Positions 33,543 to 42,520 of a stretch of 64,000 nucleotides of DNA are shown here, in pieces. The DNA comes from Oceanibacterium hippocampi (lineage in GTDB: Bacteria > Pseudomonadota > Alphaproteobacteria > Sneathiellales > Sneathiellaceae), in assembly GCF_900172325.1 (NCBI RefSeq), contig NZ_FWFR01000002.1, positions 682,001 through 746,000 on the forward strand. The letters run 5' to 3'. Position numbers and translations under genes: made by a program. The notes below the pieces were generated by a model. It was not told where the DNA came from, searched no databases, and worked only from the letters and a program-made list of their open reading frames with translations. How positions within the stretch are numbered: the first letter of the stretch is position 1; each line of letters starts with the position of its first letter.

Positions 33543-34060
33543 CCGCACCGGAGTGGCGCATCAGCGAATGGCTGAACAGTCCCGAGCCGCTCCGGCTGGA
33601 AGCGCAGCGCGGCCGCGTGGTGGTCGCCTGCGCCTTCCAGATGCTCTGCCCCGGCTGCGTCTCGCACGCGCTGCCGCAGATGAAGGAGGCGCACCAGCTC
33701 TTCGCTCCGCTCGGCGTGACCGTGGTCGGGCTGCATACGGTGTTCGAGCATCATGCGGCCATGACGCCGACGGCGCTCAAGGCTTTCCTGCATGAGTACC
33801 GGATCGGCTTCCCGGTCGGCATCGACACCCCCGGCACCGGCGGCGACCCGATGCCGCAGACCATGCGCGCCTACGGGATGCAGGGCACTCCGACGCTGCT
33901 GCTCTACGACCGGGCCGGGAACCTGCGACGCCAGGTCTTCGGACATGTCTCCGACCTCCGCCTCGGCGCCGAGATCATGTCGCTCCTGAACGATACCCGG
34001 ATGGCCGACGGCGCCGGCGACGACGGGACCGACGGACCCGCCTGTAGCGTTCCGGACTGA
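33539..34060 (+). CDS. Redoxin (TlpA/AhpC-TSA-like) with CxxC
   Basis: A 173-residue thioredoxin-fold protein. FQMLCPGCVSHALPQ contains C37 and C40, and GMQGTPTLLLYDRAG gives the cis-Pro loop. There is no signal peptide, so it acts in the cytoplasm. The GTG start overlaps the TGA of the secreted-protein gene (GTGA). It would reduce disulfides or peroxides, in line with the neighbouring AhpD-like gene. Confidence 0.86.
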   Translation: MTAPEWRISEWLNSPEPLRLEAQRGRVVVACAFQMLCPGCVSHALPQMKEAHQLFAPLGVTVVGLHTVFEHHAAMTPTALKAFLHEYRIGFPVGIDTPGTGGDPMPQTMRAYGMQGTPTLLLYDRAGNLRRQVFGHVSDLRLGAEIMSLLNDTRMADGAGDDGTDGPACSVPD

Positions 34061-34077
34061 CCGGACGGATTGTCGCA

Positions 34078-34098
34078 CGGCGGATTTTTTCCCCGCCG
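34078..34098 (+). terminator. Weak hairpin after the redoxin gene
   Basis: CGGCGG (34078-34083) and CCGCCG (34093-34098) flank a loop with six T residues. It lies 17 nt after the redoxin stop and may end the MarR operon. Confidence 0.35.
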
Positions 34099-34200
34099 AG
34101 TCTCGCGATATCGGCGGAAAGCACCTACATCAGGTCGGCAACCGGGTAGCGCGGAGACCGGTGTCCGGTCGCGCGTACCGTCGGAGATGTCGGAGGTGAC

Positions 34201-35112
34201 GTGGCAGATCCCTATGAAACGCTGGGCGTCGAGCGGACGGCTTCGCAGGAGGAGATCCGCAAGGCCTACCGGCGTCTGGCGAAGAAGCTGCACCCGGACC
34301 TCAACCCGGGGAACGCGGCCGCCGAGGCGCGCTTCAAGGAAGCTTCAAGCGCCTATTCCCTGCTCTCCGACGCGGAGAAGCGCCGACGGTTCGACGCCGG
34401 CGAGATCGATGAATCCGGCGCCGAGCAGCAACGCCAGCGCTATTACAGAGACTATGCCGGGGCCGGTGCCGGGGCGGACGACGCCTATGCCAATCCGTCC
34501 GGCTTCGCCGACTTCGCCGAGACCGACGACATCCTCGCCGAACTGTTCCGGCGCCAGGCCGAACAGGCCCGGCGCGCGCCCGGCGCCGACCTCTATTTCC
34601 GCCTTGCGATCGACTTTCTGGATGCAGTGAACGGCGCCACCAGGCGCCTGACCCTGCCGCAGGGCGGATCGATCGACGTGACAATCCCGCCGGGCGTCCA
34701 GGACGGCCAGATCCTCCGGCTGCGCGGCAAGGGCGCGCCGTCCCGCGGCGAGGGCAAGCCCGGCGACGCGCTGGTCGAGATCTCGATCCGGCCGCACCGT
34801 CATTTCACCCGCGATGGCGACGATATCCACCTCGAGCTGCCGATTTCCCTGAAGGAAGCCGTGCTCGGCGCGCGCGTCCGCGTGCCCACGCCATCCGGTT
34901 CCGTCGTCCTGACGATCCCTAAGGGCTCGAACAACGGTTCGGTGCTGCGCCTGAAGGGCAAGGGCGCCCGCCGTCGGGCCGGCGGCCAGGGCGACGAATT
35001 CATCCGCCTGAAGGTCGTGCTGCCGAGCGGGCCCGAACCGGAACTGGAAAGCTTCCTGGCCGGATGGACGCCGCAACGGGACGATGACCCAAGACGGGAC
35101 ATGCAGCCATGA
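34201..35112 (+). CDS. cbpA: DnaJ-family co-chaperone CbpA
   Basis: A 303-residue type II J-protein. The J domain spans residues 1-70 with HPD at 31-33, followed by a linker rich in Ala/Gly/Asp and the C-terminal substrate-binding beta domains ([34 protein letters not shown]). It lacks the zinc-finger cysteines of DnaJ, which is the CbpA layout. It stimulates DnaK ATPase. GTG start with GGAGG about 7 nt upstream; ATGA overlap with the modulator gene. Confidence 0.93.
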   Translation: MADPYETLGVERTASQEEIRKAYRRLAKKLHPDLNPGNAAAEARFKEASSAYSLLSDAEKRRRFDAGEIDESGAEQQRQRYYRDYAGAGAGADDAYANPSGFADFAETDDILAELFRRQAEQARRAPGADLYFRLAIDFLDAVNGATRRLTLPQGGSIDVTIPPGVQDGQILRLRGKGAPSRGEGKPGDALVEISIRPHRHFTRDGDDIHLELPISLKEAVLGARVRVPTPSGSVVLTIPKGSNNGSVLRLKGKGARRRAGGQGDEFIRLKVVLPSGPEPELESFLAGWTPQRDDDPRRDMQP

Positions 35113-35414
35113 TCATCAGCAAGGTCGAATTCCTCGTTCGCTCGGATCTCGATCAGCAGACCCTCGATGTCTGGCTGGCCGAGGAGTGGCTGATGCCGCG
35201 CCTGGCGGCTGACGAACCGCAGTTCTCCGAGGCCGATCTGGCCAGGGCGCAGCTGATCCACGAACTGAAGCGGGATCTCGGCGTGAACGACGAAGGAGTC
35301 GGCGTGATCCTCGGCCTGCTCGACCAGGTGCACGGCCTGCGCCGGGCGCTGGCGGATGTTCTGCGCACCTCGCGCGCGCACCCGGCTTCCGACGACGAGG
35401 CGGATCGGTCCTGA
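35109..35414 (+). CDS. cbpM: Chaperone modulator CbpM
   Basis: A 101-residue MerR-like small protein ([21 protein letters not shown]-type helix: [15 protein letters not shown], then [19 protein letters not shown]). CbpM binds the J domain of CbpA and inhibits it. The overlap with cbpA and the conserved pairing support the call. The C-terminal tail is acidic and disordered. Confidence 0.88.
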   Translation: MIISKVEFLVRSDLDQQTLDVWLAEEWLMPRLAADEPQFSEADLARAQLIHELKRDLGVNDEGVGVILGLLDQVHGLRRALADVLRTSRAHPASDDEADRS

Positions 35415-35535
35415 GGGCACGGGCCGGCGGACCCGGACTGGCCCGATGCGCGAAGTTGCGGCAGACAGGGCACGGATCGTGTAGTCTGCAACGCAGGGGG
35501 GCCGGCGGCTGCCACTCGGCAGCGGGAGGCTGCGC

Positions 35536-36537
35536 ATGACTGCTGAATTGGCGTTGCGACGGGAGGTGGCACGGTTTCAGACGCCCAGCCTGCGGCGAAG
35601 CCTGTTCCAGGTCGCCACCTCGTTCGGCGGTTTCTTCGCGACCTGCGGGGCCATGTACGGACTGGTCGACGTTTCCTGCTGGCTGGCGCTCGCGCTGGCC
35701 CCGCTCGCCGCGGGTTTCCTGGTCCGCATCTTCATCATCCAGCATGATTGCGGACATCTCTCGTTTTTCCGGTCGCGCCGCGCCAACACCCTCGTCGGGA
35801 CGGCCTGCAGCCTGCTGACGCTGGCCCCCTACGCCTCCTGGCGGCGCCAGCACGCCGGCCATCACGCGGTCTGGAACAACCTGGACCGGCGGGAAAGCGG
35901 TGCCGATATCTATTCGTCCTGCCTGACGATTGCCGAGTATCGCCGGCTGAGCCGCGGCGGACGCTTCTGGTATCGGGCAACCCGCCATCCGCTGGTCGCC
36001 AACGTGCTCCTGCCGCCGCTCGTCTTCATGCTGCTCTACCGGCTTCCGTTCGACATGCCGAAGCCGTGGCGCAAGGAACGCAGGATGGTGCATCTCACCA
36101 GCCTGGCGCTGGTCGCCATGCTGATCGGCCTCGGCCAGCTTCTCGGCTACGACCGGGTGTCAATCGTTCAGCTGCCGGTGCTGACACTCGCGGCGATCGC
36201 CGGGGTCTGGCTGTTCGCGGTCCAGCATCGTGGCGAGACGATCCGCTGGTTCCGGCACGACGCCTGGGACGCCACGACCGCGGCCATGCAGAGCGCGACC
36301 TGTCTTCGCCTGCCACGCATCCTGCAGTGGTTCACCGGCAACATCGGCTTCCATCATGTCCACCACCTGAACCCGGGCGTGCCGAACTACCGGCTGCAGG
36401 AATGCCATGACCGCATCGCCGTGGGCCGGGACATCCCGACCCTTTCCTTCTGGCAGGGCCAGCGGGCGCTTGGCTTCGCACTGTGGGACGAGAAGCGCGC
36501 CAGGATGGCGACCTTCCGGGAAGCGGCGCGGGCCTAG
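35536..36537 (+). CDS. Membrane fatty acid desaturase
   Basis: A 333-residue membrane enzyme with the three histidine boxes that hold the di-iron centre: HDCGH (70-74), HAGHH (106-110) and HHVHH (about 275-279). Hydrophobic spans separate them. It introduces a double bond in acyl-lipid or acyl chains. Its TAG stop shares CTAG with the stop of the convergent TetR gene. The regiospecificity cannot be judged; the layout resembles DesA/omega-type desaturases. Confidence 0.9.
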   Translation: MTAELALRREVARFQTPSLRRSLFQVATSFGGFFATCGAMYGLVDVSCWLALALAPLAAGFLVRIFIIQHDCGHLSFFRSRRANTLVGTACSLLTLAPYASWRRQHAGHHAVWNNLDRRESGADIYSSCLTIAEYRRLSRGGRFWYRATRHPLVANVLLPPLVFMLLYRLPFDMPKPWRKERRMVHLTSLALVAMLIGLGQLLGYDRVSIVQLPVLTLAAIAGVWLFAVQHRGETIRWFRHDAWDATTAAMQSATCLRLPRILQWFTGNIGFHHVHHLNPGVPNYRLQECHDRIAVGRDIPTLSFWQGQRALGFALWDEKRARMATFREAARA

Positions 36538-37193
36538 CGAGCGCCGACGGCGTGAAGCACGAACTCGACGATCTGTGCGCGCCTTTCGGCGATCGCCTCG
36601 GGTGAGCCGAGCGGCCGGCAGAAAACCCGGCTCAACGTGTGATTGTTGGCAAAGTAGAAGAAGGCCATTCCGGCCATCGACAGATAGACATGCAACGGAT
36701 CCAGGCCCTGCCGGAATACACCCTCGTCCATGCCCCGCCTGAGCGTTTCCGAAAGGATCTCGATGATCGGCCGGTTCAGGTCGCCAACCTGGACCGAGTC
36801 GTTCAGATGCCGGGCGCCATGGGCATTCTCGTCGGCAACAAGCGCGACGAACTCCGGATTCTCCGCGAGATAGTCGAAGGAAAACTCGATCAGCCGGCGG
36901 AGCGCCGTCTCGGCCGGCAGGCTGGACAGTTCCAGCGCCTGCTCGCGCTCCCGGATTTCGCGATAGATGTCCTCGAGCACCGCGGTGTAGAGGCCTTCCT
37001 TGCTGCCGAAGTAATGGTACACGAGCTGCTTGTTGATATTCGCCCGACGGGCAATGTCATGCACCCGCGCGCCCTGCAGGCCGCCCGCGGCGAACGCCGC
37101 CCGCGCCGCCGTGAGCAGATTCTCCCGCGAATTCTCGGCCGATCCGTCGCTTCGGCCGGGCGGTTGCCCGCTTCCTGCTAGCTTGTTTGCCAT
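36534..37193 (-). CDS. TetR-family regulator (RutR/YcdC-like)
   Basis: A 219-residue repressor. The helix-turn-helix is at about residues 40-75 (VHDIARRANINKQLVYHYFGSKEGLYTAVL), and the ligand domain resembles the YcdC/RutR type. It is divergent from the isochorismatase/ABC/nitrilase operon. A palindrome at 37198-37212 covers its 5' leader and could serve both directions. RutR controls pyrimidine use with a RutB isochorismatase-type enzyme; the parallel is suggestive only. Confidence 0.88.
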   Translation of the reverse strand: MANKLAGSGQPPGRSDGSAENSRENLLTAARAAFAAGGLQGARVHDIARRANINKQLVYHYFGSKEGLYTAVLEDIYREIREREQALELSSLPAETALRRLIEFSFDYLAENPEFVALVADENAHGARHLNDSVQVGDLNRPIIEILSETLRRGMDEGVFRQGLDPLHVYLSMAGMAFFYFANNHTLSRVFCRPLGSPEAIAERRAQIVEFVLHAVGAR

Positions 37194-37197
37194 CGAT

Positions 37198-37212
37198 CAA
37201 CCAAACGGTTGG
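37198..37212. promoter_or_regulatory. TetR operator candidate
   Basis: CAACCAAACGGTTGG is a quasi-palindrome (CCAA/TTGG arms, 37201-37212, extended by CAA on the left) directly upstream of the TetR start codon. Such sequences are typical operators of TetR regulators in rhizobia-like genomes. The rest of the 133-nt gap shows no clear promoter boxes. Confidence 0.55.
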
Positions 37213-37326
37213 ACATCATTGACTCCTTATTTAGCCTACCCCATGGTGATCTGCAAAGGCCGGTCCGGGTAATGCCGGATCGGTGATCGGACACAGAGAA
37301 CAAAACGATTGTTGGAGGTCCAATTG

Positions 37327-37971
37327 GTGGCAAGCGAACCGGCAATCGCAGCGGATGTCGCGCCGGCGGAGCGGCTGCGCGATCCGGCCTTGCTGATCGT
37401 CGACATGCAGAACGATTTCGTGCGCCCGGGCGCGCCGCTCGAAGTGCCCGACGCGATCGCCACGATCGCCCCGATCCGGCGTCTGCTCGATGCGTTCCGC
37501 GCGCGACGCCGCCCGGTCGTGTTCACCCGCTTTCTTGCCCGGGAAGAGCCCGACCTGCTCTGGCTCTGGTCGCCGCAATGCCGGCCGGACACGAAGTGCT
37601 GCTGGAAAGACCATCGCCGCGCCTACGGCGATACCCGGGACCTGCTCGGCTGCGCCGACGTCATCGACGAACTGGCGCCCGAGTCGGACGAGATCATCAT
37701 CGACAAGTACGGCTACGGCGCCTTTCACGGGACCGACCTCGATAGCCGCTTGCGCGCGCTCGGCGTCGGTTCGCTGCTGGTCACCGGCACGGTCACCCAG
37801 ATATGCGTCGAGGAAACGGCGCGCGAGGCCTTCCATCACGGCTATCGCACGACGATGGTGAGCGATGCGGTTTCGTCCTTCGCGCCAGACCTGCACGACG
37901 CGGCGCTCACGAACTTCGGCATGAAGTTCGGCTGGGTCGCCGACACCGAGACGGTCCTGTCGTGGCTCTAG
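37327..37971 (+). CDS. Isochorismatase-family cysteine hydrolase (amidase)
   Basis: A 214-residue hydrolase with the Asp/Lys/Cys triad: IVDMQNDF (D26), DKYGYGAFHGTDL (K127) and TGTVTQICVE (C160). Members deamidate small amides (maleamate, biuret, ureidoacrylate, nicotinamide). The GTG at 37327 is preferred, with GGAGG 8 nt upstream; a TTG at 37324 is also possible. It is the first gene of the TetR-linked operon, overlapping the permease by 10 bp, so the imported compound probably bears an amide or carbamoyl group (inference). Confidence 0.9.
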   Translation: MASEPAIAADVAPAERLRDPALLIVDMQNDFVRPGAPLEVPDAIATIAPIRRLLDAFRARRRPVVFTRFLAREEPDLLWLWSPQCRPDTKCCWKDHRRAYGDTRDLLGCADVIDELAPESDEIIIDKYGYGAFHGTDLDSRLRALGVGSLLVTGTVTQICVEETAREAFHHGYRTTMVSDAVSSFAPDLHDAALTNFGMKFGWVADTETVLSWL

Positions 37972-38915
37972 CCCGCGGGTGCGCCCGCCTCGATCTGGAA
38001 TCCACGGGCGTCTGGCTTCTGCTGGCCGGCGCGGTACTGGCGGCCGCCGTGACCATCCCGACCTTCCGCGACCCGGCCAATCTGGTCAACGTCCTGCGCC
38101 AGTCGAGCGTGCTCGGCATTCTCGCCATCGGCCAAACCTTCGTGATCGCGGCCGGCATGCTGGACCTGAGCATCGGCATGCTGACCGGGCTCGTCGTCGT
38201 GCTCGCCTGCTGGCTGCTCGAAGCCGATCCGTCGATCGCCTACACGCTCGCCGTCGCGGCGATGATGATCCTGCTTGGTGCGTCGGTCGGGCTCGTGAAC
38301 GGCACGCTGGTGAACCGGCTGAAGCTGCATCCGCTGATCCTCACCTTCGGCATGCTCTCGATCCTCCAGGGCCTGATCTTCACCTTCACCGATCGGAGCG
38401 TCGGCAGCGCCTCGCCGCTGTTGCAATCGATCGCCAATGACAGCCTGTGGGGCATCCCGCTCTCGACCATCCTGCTCGCGGTCGTGCTGGTGCTGTCCCA
38501 TCTGGCCTTCACCCGGACCCGCTTCGGCTATCACCTGGTCGCCGCCGGCGGCAATCCCGAGAGCGCGCGCCGCGCCGGCATCAATGTCGCGGCTATCCGG
38601 CTCGCCTGCTTCGTCATTTCGGGCGCCTTCGCCGGCCTCGCCGGCCTGCTGCTGGCCGGCCGCCTCGGAACCGGCTATCCGCTCGCGGGCAGCGGCCTCG
38701 AACTCGACGCCATCGTCGCCGTGGTCCTCGGCGGCACGGCGCTGGCGGGCGGCCGCGGCAGCGTCGTCCGCTCGATCGCCGGGGTGCTCGCGCTCGCCAT
38801 TATCTCCAACGTTCTCAACCTGCTCGGCGTCTCGGCCTTCGTGCAGATGTTCGTCAAGGGACTGATCGTCGTCGTCGCGATCCTCGTCAACCAGCCGCGG
38901 CGGGAAAACCCATGA
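37962..38915 (+). CDS. ABC transporter permease, ribose/sugar (RbsC) type
   Basis: A 317-residue permease with about nine hydrophobic spans. IAAGMLDLSIGM and the C-terminal VLGGTALAGGRGSVVRSIAGV are conserved RbsC-family segments. The GTG start at 37962 overlaps the isochorismatase gene by 10 bp, and its end overlaps the second permease (ATGA). The family moves sugars, but also nucleosides and other polar rings. Confidence 0.89.
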   Translation: MALARGCARLDLESTGVWLLLAGAVLAAAVTIPTFRDPANLVNVLRQSSVLGILAIGQTFVIAAGMLDLSIGMLTGLVVVLACWLLEADPSIAYTLAVAAMMILLGASVGLVNGTLVNRLKLHPLILTFGMLSILQGLIFTFTDRSVGSASPLLQSIANDSLWGIPLSTILLAVVLVLSHLAFTRTRFGYHLVAAGGNPESARRAGINVAAIRLACFVISGAFAGLAGLLLAGRLGTGYPLAGSGLELDAIVAVVLGGTALAGGRGSVVRSIAGVLALAIISNVLNLLGVSAFVQMFVKGLIVVVAILVNQPRRENP

Positions 38916-39880
38916 GCACGCTCGATCTGCTCCGGAACGAGGCAACGACCCGCTTCCTGGCGCGGAACGCGATCTTCGCGGTCCTGCTGCTGGTCTTCTG
39001 CCTGGCGGTCGCGATCTCCGACGCCTTCCTGCAGCCGCTCTACATCTTCAACGTGGTGCGCCAGGTCGCGCCGGTCGGCATCGCCGCCATCGGCGTGACC
39101 TTCGTCATGATCCTGGGCGGCGTCGATCTATCGGTCGGCGCGGTGATCTCGCTGACCTCGGTATTTTGCGCCGTGCAGATGGGCGGCGACGCCGACAACA
39201 CCGCCTTCGCCCTGCTCGCCGCCTGCGCCATCGGCGCGGCGATCGGCACGGTCAATGGCATCGCGGCCGCCTTTACCCGGGTTTCCCCCTTCATCCTGAC
39301 GCTCGGCACCGGGATTGCCGTTCTCGGGCTGACGCAGATCTATTCCGGCGGCACCGCGCGCGGCATCGTCGCCCCCGGGTTCCGCGAGTTCTTCAATTTC
39401 CGGATCGGCGGCATCGTCCCGGTCCTGGCGCTCGCCCTGGCGGCCCTGACGGCGGTCGGGCTGCTGATCCAGCACAAGACGATCTTCGGCCGGCAGCTCT
39501 TCCTGGTCGGCAGCAACCGCCGCGCGGCCAACCTGTCGGGCCTGCCGACCGCCCGGGTCACGGTGCTCGCCTATGCCCTGTCCGGGCTGTTCGGCGCCTT
39601 CGCCGGGATCGCCCTGCTCGCCCGGTCGGGCGTTTCCAACACCCTGTCCGGCCAGGGCCTGGAGTTCCAGGTTCTCGCCGCGGTCGTTCTCGGCGGCACG
39701 ACATTCGAAGGCGGCCGCGGCGGCATCGCCGGCACGATCGCCGGCGTGCTCGTCCTCGTGATTGCCTTCAACCTCGTGAATATCAGCGGGCTGCCCTATG
39801 CCATGCAGCTCGTCGTGATGGGCACGATCATCATCCTTGCCTCGGCGGTTTACGGTCAGATCAGCGCCAGGTCGGGTTAA
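38912..39880 (+). CDS. ABC transporter permease, RbsC type, second subunit
   Basis: A 322-residue permease. FVMILGGVDLSVGAVISL and VVLGGTTFEGGRGGIAGTIAGV are the RbsC signatures. Two different permeases in one operon indicate a heterodimeric channel. The start is ATG 38912 in an ATGA overlap; earlier open frame is inside the first permease. The binding-protein gene follows after 39 nt. Confidence 0.9.
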   Translation: MSTLDLLRNEATTRFLARNAIFAVLLLVFCLAVAISDAFLQPLYIFNVVRQVAPVGIAAIGVTFVMILGGVDLSVGAVISLTSVFCAVQMGGDADNTAFALLAACAIGAAIGTVNGIAAAFTRVSPFILTLGTGIAVLGLTQIYSGGTARGIVAPGFREFFNFRIGGIVPVLALALAALTAVGLLIQHKTIFGRQLFLVGSNRRAANLSGLPTARVTVLAYALSGLFGAFAGIALLARSGVSNTLSGQGLEFQVLAAVVLGGTTFEGGRGGIAGTIAGVLVLVIAFNLVNISGLPYAMQLVVMGTIIILASAVYGQISARSG

Positions 39881-39919
39881 CGCGTTCAGTCAAACCAGAA
39901 GCAGAGGGAGTGCCACACC

Positions 39920-40981
39920 ATGAGAATCGCGCGACGCCTATTTCTCTCCATCAGCGCCCTGGCCGCGCTCGGCCTGATGGCCGGCCCGGGCCATGCCGAC
40001 CAGGCATCGGACGCGGCGCAGACCAAGAAGGCGGCCGAGATGGTCGACACCAGCGCCTTCAAGAAGGACGGCCCCTACAAGATCGGCGTTTCGGCCGGCT
40101 ACCTGGCCAATTCCTGGGTCGTCTTCGCCCTCCAGCACGTCCGCTGGGAAGCCTCGAAGCATGCGGACGTCACCAACGTCATCGTGACCGACGCCTCCTT
40201 CAACCCAACCAAGCAGATCTCCGATATCGAGGATCTGCTGCGCCAGGACATCGACCTGCTGATCTACTGGCCGGTCGATGACAGCGCGATCGCCAGCGTG
40301 CTCAAGCGGGCGGTCGATGCCGGCGTTCCGACCGTGCAGGCGGGCGGCGGTTTCAGCGACACCCCGGGCACCGTCTCCAATGCCTACATCAGCCAGTGGA
40401 CGCTCGGCGAGATGGTCGCCCGCAAGCTGATGGCCGACCTCGGCGGCAAGGGCAAGATCATCGCCATGCTGCCGATCGCCGGCACCACCGCCGCCGTCGA
40501 CCAGCTCGACGCGCTTCAGACGGTCCTGAAGGAATTCCCGGACGTGGAACTCGTCAGCACCGAATATGGCGACTGGAACCGCGCCAAGGCCAAGCAGATC
40601 ACCGAGAACCTGCTGCAGCGCTTCCCGAAGATCGACGGCGTGTTCTCGCCCGCCGGTCAGATGTCGATCGGTATCGCCGAGGCTTTCGACGAGGCAGGCC
40701 GCCTCGGTGAAGTCACGATGTCCCCGGGCGACGAGTACAACGGCTGGCTGAAATGGGTTGCCAAGCATGGCCAGGGCGGTGCCGTGACCTTCCCGACCCG
40801 CGCCGGCCAGGAAGCGGTCAAGATCGGCATGGCGATCCTCAAGGGCGAGCCGGTCAAGCGCGGCGTGGCGGTCCCGTCGGTCTACATCTCACCGGCCGAG
40901 ATCTCCAAGTACGCCGACATGGAGGCGCCCGACGACTGGTGGTCGAGCGAGCTTCCTGCCGAGTTCCTGCCGAAGCAGTAA
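39920..40981 (+). CDS. Periplasmic binding protein, sugar (RbsB/Peripla_BP_4) type
   Basis: A 353-residue protein with a signal peptide (MRIARRLFLSISALAALGLM, cleavage near GHA-DQ at 26). The mature part has the sugar-binding fold (YKIGVSAGYLANSW, QISDIEDLLRQDIDLLIYWP). It starts 7-8 nt after GAGGGAG. It delivers the ligand to the two permeases. Ligand type is unknown; the operon's amidases argue against a simple sugar. Confidence 0.9.
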   Translation: MRIARRLFLSISALAALGLMAGPGHADQASDAAQTKKAAEMVDTSAFKKDGPYKIGVSAGYLANSWVVFALQHVRWEASKHADVTNVIVTDASFNPTKQISDIEDLLRQDIDLLIYWPVDDSAIASVLKRAVDAGVPTVQAGGGFSDTPGTVSNAYISQWTLGEMVARKLMADLGGKGKIIAMLPIAGTTAAVDQLDALQTVLKEFPDVELVSTEYGDWNRAKAKQITENLLQRFPKIDGVFSPAGQMSIGIAEAFDEAGRLGEVTMSPGDEYNGWLKWVAKHGQGGAVTFPTRAGQEAVKIGMAILKGEPVKRGVAVPSVYISPAEISKYADMEAPDDWWSSELPAEFLPKQ

Positions 40982-40996
40982 CGAGTACGTCACGTA

Positions 40997-42520
40997 ATGA
41001 ACCACGGTCACACGCCCCTCCTTTCGGTTAGCGCGCTATCCAAACGCTATCCGGGCGTCGTGGCGCTTAACGGCGTGGATCTCACCGCGGATGCGGGCGA
41101 GGTCCACGCCCTCGTGGGCGCGAACGGGGCGGGAAAATCCACCCTGATGAACCTGCTGTCCGGCGCCCAGTCACCGAGCGGCGGCGAGATCCGCATCGCC
41201 GGCCAGTCGATGCAGTTCGCCGGCCCGTCGGCGGCGCAGGAACAGGGGATCGCTACCGTCTACCAGGAGTTCAGCCTGGTCCCCCAATTGTCCGTGTCCC
41301 GCAATATCTATCTGGGCCGCGAGCCGAAGGGCGCGCTGGGCCTGATCGACGGTCGGGCACTGCGGACGCAAACGATCGCGCTACTGGAACGCTTCGGGCT
41401 GAAGCTCGACCCGGATGCCGAGGTCTCGACGCTGAGCGTGGCCGAACAGCAGCTCGTCGAAATCGCCCGCGCCCTCTCCTTCGAGGGCCGCATCCTGATC
41501 CTGGATGAGCCGACCGCCGTGCTGTCGCTGGCCGAACAGGAAAACCTGTTCGCGATCATTCGCCAGCTCAGGCGCGACGGCATGCTGATCCTCTATGTCT
41601 CGCACTACCTGAAGGAGGTACTGGCGATCGCCGATCAGGTGACGGTGCTCCGGGACGGCGAGAAGATCGCGACGCGCCTCACGAAAGGGCTCACCGTCGA
41701 TGCACTCGTCGAGACGATGACCGGCGCGAGCGGCGCCTTCGACAAGGCGGCCGCGCCCCGCACCATGCGCGACGAACCGCCCTATCTCGTCAGCTACCAG
41801 GCCGACACCGGAACCAGCACGCTCACCCTCGCGGCCGGCGAGATCGTTGGCGTCGCCGGACTGGTCGGATCGGGCCGCACGACCTTTGCCAAGGCGCTCA
41901 CCGGCAATCCGCTGCCGACTGCCATCGCCGACATCCGGCGCGCCGGCGAGAGCTTCCGCTTCGCCTCCCCCCGCGCGGCGATGCGCGAGGGGTTCGTCTA
42001 TATCACCGAGGACCGGAAGCGCGACGGTATCTTCACCGAACTCGACATCGTCGCCAACGCGACCGCCTCGGCGCTGAACCGCCTCGGACGGGGGCCGCTG
42101 CGTGATGTCCGGCGGGAAAAGGCCGCGGCATCGGACATGCTGACGCGGCTCCGCCTGGTGGCCAGCAGTCTCGGCGCACCGATCGGCAAGCTGAGCGGCG
42201 GCAATCAGCAGAAGGTGCTGATCGGGCGCGCCCTCCTGACCGAGCCCCGCGTGCTGGTCTGCGACGAGCCGACGCGCGGCATCGATGTCGGCGCCAAGGC
42301 GGAAATTCACGAGATCCTGCGTGACCTCGCGGCAAGCGGCGTCGCCATCCTGGTGGTCTCGTCCGAAACCGAGGAACTGCTGGCGCTCGCCCACCGTATC
42401 GTCGTCATGCACGAGCGCTGCTTCGTCGCCGAAATGCCCGTCGAGGAAGCGGACGACATGAGGATCCTGCTCGCCGCTTCGGGCGGCGCGGAAGTCATGG
42501 AGAAAAACAATGGGAACTGA
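40997..42520 (+). CDS. ABC transporter ATP-binding protein, RbsA-like tandem ATPase
   Basis: A 507-residue double ATPase. The N-terminal half has a canonical Walker A (GANGAGKST), signature LSVAEQQLVEIARAL and Walker B ILILDEPTAVL. The second half has the degenerate Walker A GLVGSGRTT usual for RbsA second domains, and signature LSGGNQQKVLIGRAL. It powers the importer formed with the two permeases. It overlaps the nitrilase gene by 11 bp. Confidence 0.91.
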   Translation: MNHGHTPLLSVSALSKRYPGVVALNGVDLTADAGEVHALVGANGAGKSTLMNLLSGAQSPSGGEIRIAGQSMQFAGPSAAQEQGIATVYQEFSLVPQLSVSRNIYLGREPKGALGLIDGRALRTQTIALLERFGLKLDPDAEVSTLSVAEQQLVEIARALSFEGRILILDEPTAVLSLAEQENLFAIIRQLRRDGMLILYVSHYLKEVLAIADQVTVLRDGEKIATRLTKGLTVDALVETMTGASGAFDKAAAPRTMRDEPPYLVSYQADTGTSTLTLAAGEIVGVAGLVGSGRTTFAKALTGNPLPTAIADIRRAGESFRFASPRAAMREGFVYITEDRKRDGIFTELDIVANATASALNRLGRGPLRDVRREKAAASDMLTRLRLVASSLGAPIGKLSGGNQQKVLIGRALLTEPRVLVCDEPTRGIDVGAKAEIHEILRDLAASGVAILVVSSETEELLALAHRIVVMHERCFVAEMPVEEADDMRILLAASGGAEVMEKNNGN

